Origin: Linepithema humile
Taxonomy: Eukaryota > Arthropoda > Insecta > Hymenoptera > Formicidae
Direction of reading: 5' to 3'
Assembly: GCF_040581485.1 (NCBI RefSeq)
Contig: NC_090133.1
Coordinates: forward strand, 8,990,001 to 9,054,000
DNA length: 64,000 bases
The translations under genes and the position numbers were made by a program. Below the pieces are notes generated by a model that saw only the letters and a list, made by a program, of their open reading frames with translations, did not search any database and was not told where the DNA came from. Below are positions 60,775-64,000 of the stretch, piece by piece (position 1 is the first letter of the stretch; the number at the start of each line of letters is the position of its first letter).

Positions 60775-61980
60775 TCAGTTTATTTCACGACTTGTTGACG
60801 GTTCGTCGAATGATCTAAGTCTTTCCATTCCTTGTCCTTGCATTGCTAGATCATCTGTTGGTCGTGAATCAATTTCTGTTGCTAGATAATCTCTTCTCAT
60901 CAATTTTCGACACTTATTGTCGAATATGTGAAGAAATAAGTGTATTGCAGGCATAAAATAAAAGTCATGTTCTTGTTCACATACAGTGCAACGTCCTTTA
61001 AAATCATCATTATAGTTTTTGATTTCTTTCACATATTTGCATTGCCATGTGTAATGACGAATGTAATTATTATCATTATCATGATGATGCTTTTTCAAGT
61101 CGTTCGTTATCTCTGAAAACTCGTCGCCACATATAACACATTGTGCTCCCTGTTTCCATATAAATATCCTAAAATTTATCCAATATGCATTTTTGCAATA
61201 GTTCTTAAGTCCTAGGTTTTCCTCATCATAAAAATTGGGATGTTTATAATATAAATGTTTATCAAAGCTTACTGTGTCGATGCTACTAAAAATATCAAAA
61301 CACTTTTTACATTCTGCTCGAAATTTCGATTTTAATTGATATTTTCTTTTCACCCAATTTATAGCAGTTGTGCGATATTTCCAGTCCATATATTCCCATT
61401 CGCCATGGTCATATATTTTCAAGAACAGCTTCAATCTTGTTAAATTTACGACACTTAATATTGCTGGTAATTCTTCAATAAATGGTAGTCTTTCTCCCCA
61501 TTTTTCTGAATGAACCCTTTTAAAATGCAAGAATATGATTTCTTCAAACGCTATAACTTCTTTGTGTTCACAAAGAATACAATACGCTGAAAGAATACTG
61601 CCACTAGTCTTTCTAAAATATTTGAACACCCAGTCATAATCAATGTCGGTTAGAATTTGTGTATCGTCTGCGCGATGCTGGTGAATGAAGGTATCGTCGA
61701 CGGAATCAGGTTTATCACATACAACACATACAACATCGTTTGAATCTCCAGTTTTTCTAAAATTTTTCCAACGCTCACCTTTATGTGTCTCTTCAAATTG
61801 ATAAGTAGTTTTATGTTTGCGTTTTATATGATTCTCAAGACCTTCTGTGCTGACGAAGTAAAAAGTTTTTTGACACTCCTTACATGTTGCTTGGAAATTT
61901 GACAGTGTGTAATTTTTTTTCACCCAATTCCGAACAGTTGGAAGCTTAGGTTGGTTGACTACGTCCATTGCACGAGACAT
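60775..61980 (-). CDS. Six-knuckle zinc-binding protein, family copy 8
   Basis: 401 residues, intact, mainly clade I. All six modules keep ligands, including the full H-x4-H in module 4 (HLYYKH). The first half matches copy 2 (PDSVDDTF, RKTSGSILSAY). A stretch in module 5 (QGAQCVICGDEF, then LKKHHHDN) matches copies 5 and 7 almost exactly at the DNA level (about 61078-61163), and the tail has SRPTDDL as in clade II. It is therefore a mosaic. The open frame extends to 62091. Confidence 0.78.
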   Translation of the reverse strand: MSRAMDVVNQPKLPTVRNWVKKNYTLSNFQATCKECQKTFYFVSTEGLENHIKRKHKTTYQFEETHKGERWKNFRKTGDSNDVVCVVCDKPDSVDDTFIHQHRADDTQILTDIDYDWVFKYFRKTSGSILSAYCILCEHKEVIAFEEIIFLHFKRVHSEKWGERLPFIEELPAILSVVNLTRLKLFLKIYDHGEWEYMDWKYRTTAINWVKRKYQLKSKFRAECKKCFDIFSSIDTVSFDKHLYYKHPNFYDEENLGLKNYCKNAYWINFRIFIWKQGAQCVICGDEFSEITNDLKKHHHDNDNNYIRHYTWQCKYVKEIKNYNDDFKGRCTVCEQEHDFYFMPAIHLFLHIFDNKCRKLMRRDYLATEIDSRPTDDLAMQGQGMERLRSFDEPSTSREIN

Positions 61981-62569
61981 ATTGCGTGTGACTGAACGCG
62001 ATACTGTCTTCTCGAACAGTGTTTCATAGAAAAGGTCGAAGGAAGAAGGGTATAGCATTTCCCTTCCATTCGTACGTAAACATTGATACATTATTCTGAC
62101 TTACCGAACTGTTATTAAAAATTCTAATCTTTTACAAATATGTAATATTATAACAACTCTACGACTGAGCAAAAAAGATTTTACATAACATTTTTTGCGT
62201 GAATAAACAAGTTTTTCTTTGAAATAATCCAAAAATAATTTTTTGTTTTTAAAATAAAACTGTTCTGTGTGCCATAATAACCATATAAAAGGAATTTACG
62301 CTCACTGTTTCGAATTTATTGGTTCTACAAAAAACGCAATTAAAACACCCATTGCAGAACGATTTACAATATGCGCACTAGCATTTCAGTACCAGACACT
62401 CACGTTTAGAAGTGTTCTTGTCGCTGTCGTATTGTGAAGACGTTCGGTTTGAATTTCATATAAAATTACGATGTTTTTAATCTTGATATATGCAGTCGAT
62501 ACATACAATTTCGAACTGTATCAATTTATATAGTTTAAACGCTCGTAATATGAAATAAATATTCTTCGG
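61981..62569 (-). other. 5' flank of copy 8
   Basis: Presumed 5' UTR and short intron (donor GTAAGTC at about 62100), then the common upstream block. No gene. Confidence 0.5.
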
Positions 62570-64000
62570 ATCTGTTAAAACACGCGTTAAGAGTTAATGT
62601 ATCGCGTGCAAAAATGATTTTATCATCTCATCAGTAATATTGGATATATGTATATAGAAAAAAAAAAAAATAGCAGTTTTTATCGTAAAAAATAAAATAA
62701 TAATAATCTCGAATTGAGATATTGTTTGTCAAATCCTTTCACACTGCACTGTATATAATTCTTCCAAGTTTAATTATTTATGCCATTCTTAATGTATCAT
62801 TGTAGCTCACTGTATTTTATCGAAGTAATAAAAAAATAATTAAAAATAAAAAGAAAATGAAAAATACATAGTCGTTTTTTAAACTATGTATGCGTTTTAT
62901 TGATTTTGTACATTTAATTATTCACTTGGAATTGCTACGCCTACTTATAAAACACGCTGTATTGCACATTCTTGTGTCTTGTGTCGTAACGATGAAGTTT
63001 ATTTTGTATATTTAGTTTATACCCTTTTGTTGCGAATTTATGTACAGTTTAAGTATAAATATATTCATAAAAGTAAATTATATTCACACATTTTCATGAC
63101 AATATTCCGAAACAAAAAAAGATGATAAAAATTGATTCACTTGAATTACGCTTGTTTAAGGCAATTTTCGCATACTTTTTGCATGTGTATAAAATGAAGT
63201 AATAACTAAGAAAGACGATGAATAATCCAATCGTTTTTGTCAAATGCATTTCGTCTTCAACATTTTTTTATTTCTTACTGAAGATTCAGTCTTGAAGAAA
63301 TGTTTCAAATAAAAAATCAAATGCTTACAAATTTACGAGATAATTTTTACACAATAATCTCTTACACTGTAAGATCGTGTCGCTGCTACTTTGATCGTGG
63401 TAGTAAATATAATTACGTACCGATTAATACGTTCGTTATTGTTAAATACCCAACAATCATATAAAATTCTAAATACGATAAAATCATTATAACTTTTGCT
63501 TATGAGCTAATCTACAAAAATTAACATGCGTGAAATAGCACGAGTTTTTTCGCGCGCACTCGGTGTTGCTTCTTGCCGGCATCGCTTGACGGTTTATTAG
63601 GACTATGCGCTGATGATATTTGGAAACTAATACATATTATATAATACCTGCGCACATATGCAGTTATTATATGTATTAACAAAATTTATTTAAAGTAGGT
63701 ATTAAAATTAAATCGGAAGAAAGTTGCTCAACATTTTAAAAAAACTTCAGAGAACTTTGTTTGAACAAAGTACACTTTGTCACAATCTACTATGTATGAT
63801 TTATTTTATTCGTGTGTTATATACGTTATCAGTTCCAGAGAGAGATGTAGATAATTCTTCTCATTATTACTGTATGAAACTTTTATTCAAATATCATTGA
63901 ATTCTCGAATTGTTTCTCCCGGAATCTGTGAATTTCAGAATTTTTGACATTAAAAGTCTTAGATCTTTTAACTTTCAAACCTCATCGTCTTTAAAAATAC
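62570..64000. repeat. Long spacer block L, third copy, cut by window end
   Basis: Aligns with 4025-5650 and 18865-20390 but is more diverged than those two are from each other. No gene was seen. Confidence 0.65.

Overview
The window is AT-rich, intron-bearing eukaryotic DNA, most likely from an insect and perhaps an ant or other hymenopteran. This rests on a cyclophilin fragment with spliceosomal introns, a Pol III-type tRNA, pogo, Tc1 and CACTA-like transposon remnants, and many short microsatellites. The species call is inference. No prokaryotic feature, CRISPR array or virus-like gene was recognised.

The backbone is a tandem family, all on the minus strand, of one unrecognised gene of about 400 residues. 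Eight copies lie at 2216-3424, 9085-10284, 12640-13836, 17076-18284, 47529-48722 (broken by one stop), 51404-52597, 55478-56671 and 60775-61980. The window also opens in the 5' flank of a ninth copy off its left edge. Each protein carries six Cys-x2-Cys ... His zinc-knuckle modules arranged as an internal duplication (modules 1-3 repeated as 4-6). Copies 1, 2, 4 and 8 form one clade, and copies 3, 5, 6 and 7 a second clade in which several metal-ligand histidines are lost. Copies 5-7 are very recent duplicates, and copies 4 and 8 are mosaics. The reading frame upstream of a conserved Met differs between copies, but a GTAAGT donor and a pyrimidine-rich acceptor bracket that stretch. I therefore place the start at the Met of the conserved MSRAMDVV segment (MSLAMDVV in copy 2), behind a short 5' UTR intron.

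The spacers hold shared insertions that date the duplications: about 1-kb pogo-like elements with TA target duplications next to copies 2, 4 and 8, a foldback element with a 9-bp target duplication next to copies 6 and 7, and a roughly 2.4-kb block found only beyond copies 1, 4 and 8.

Two large foreign blocks split the array. Block A (21646-36465) holds a C2H2 zinc-finger gene between direct repeats, then a decayed tnp2-like transposase with an apparently intact five-exon companion gene, two long near-perfect palindromes, a GC-rich direct repeat, and a GTACC-rich minisatellite ending in TGGG. Block B (37726-47040) looks like a nearly complete CACTA-like transposon. It has CCCA...TGGG ends, AGATATCTTTT-type subterminal arrays at both ends, an intact 674-residue tnp2-like transposase and a seven-exon DUF4806-type companion gene with one homopolymer frameshift. 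Between the transposase and the right end lie a Tc1 remnant and two exons of a captured cyclophilin gene.

Near the right end (57666-58452) an inverted-repeat element with a 12-bp target duplication carries a tRNA-like gene.
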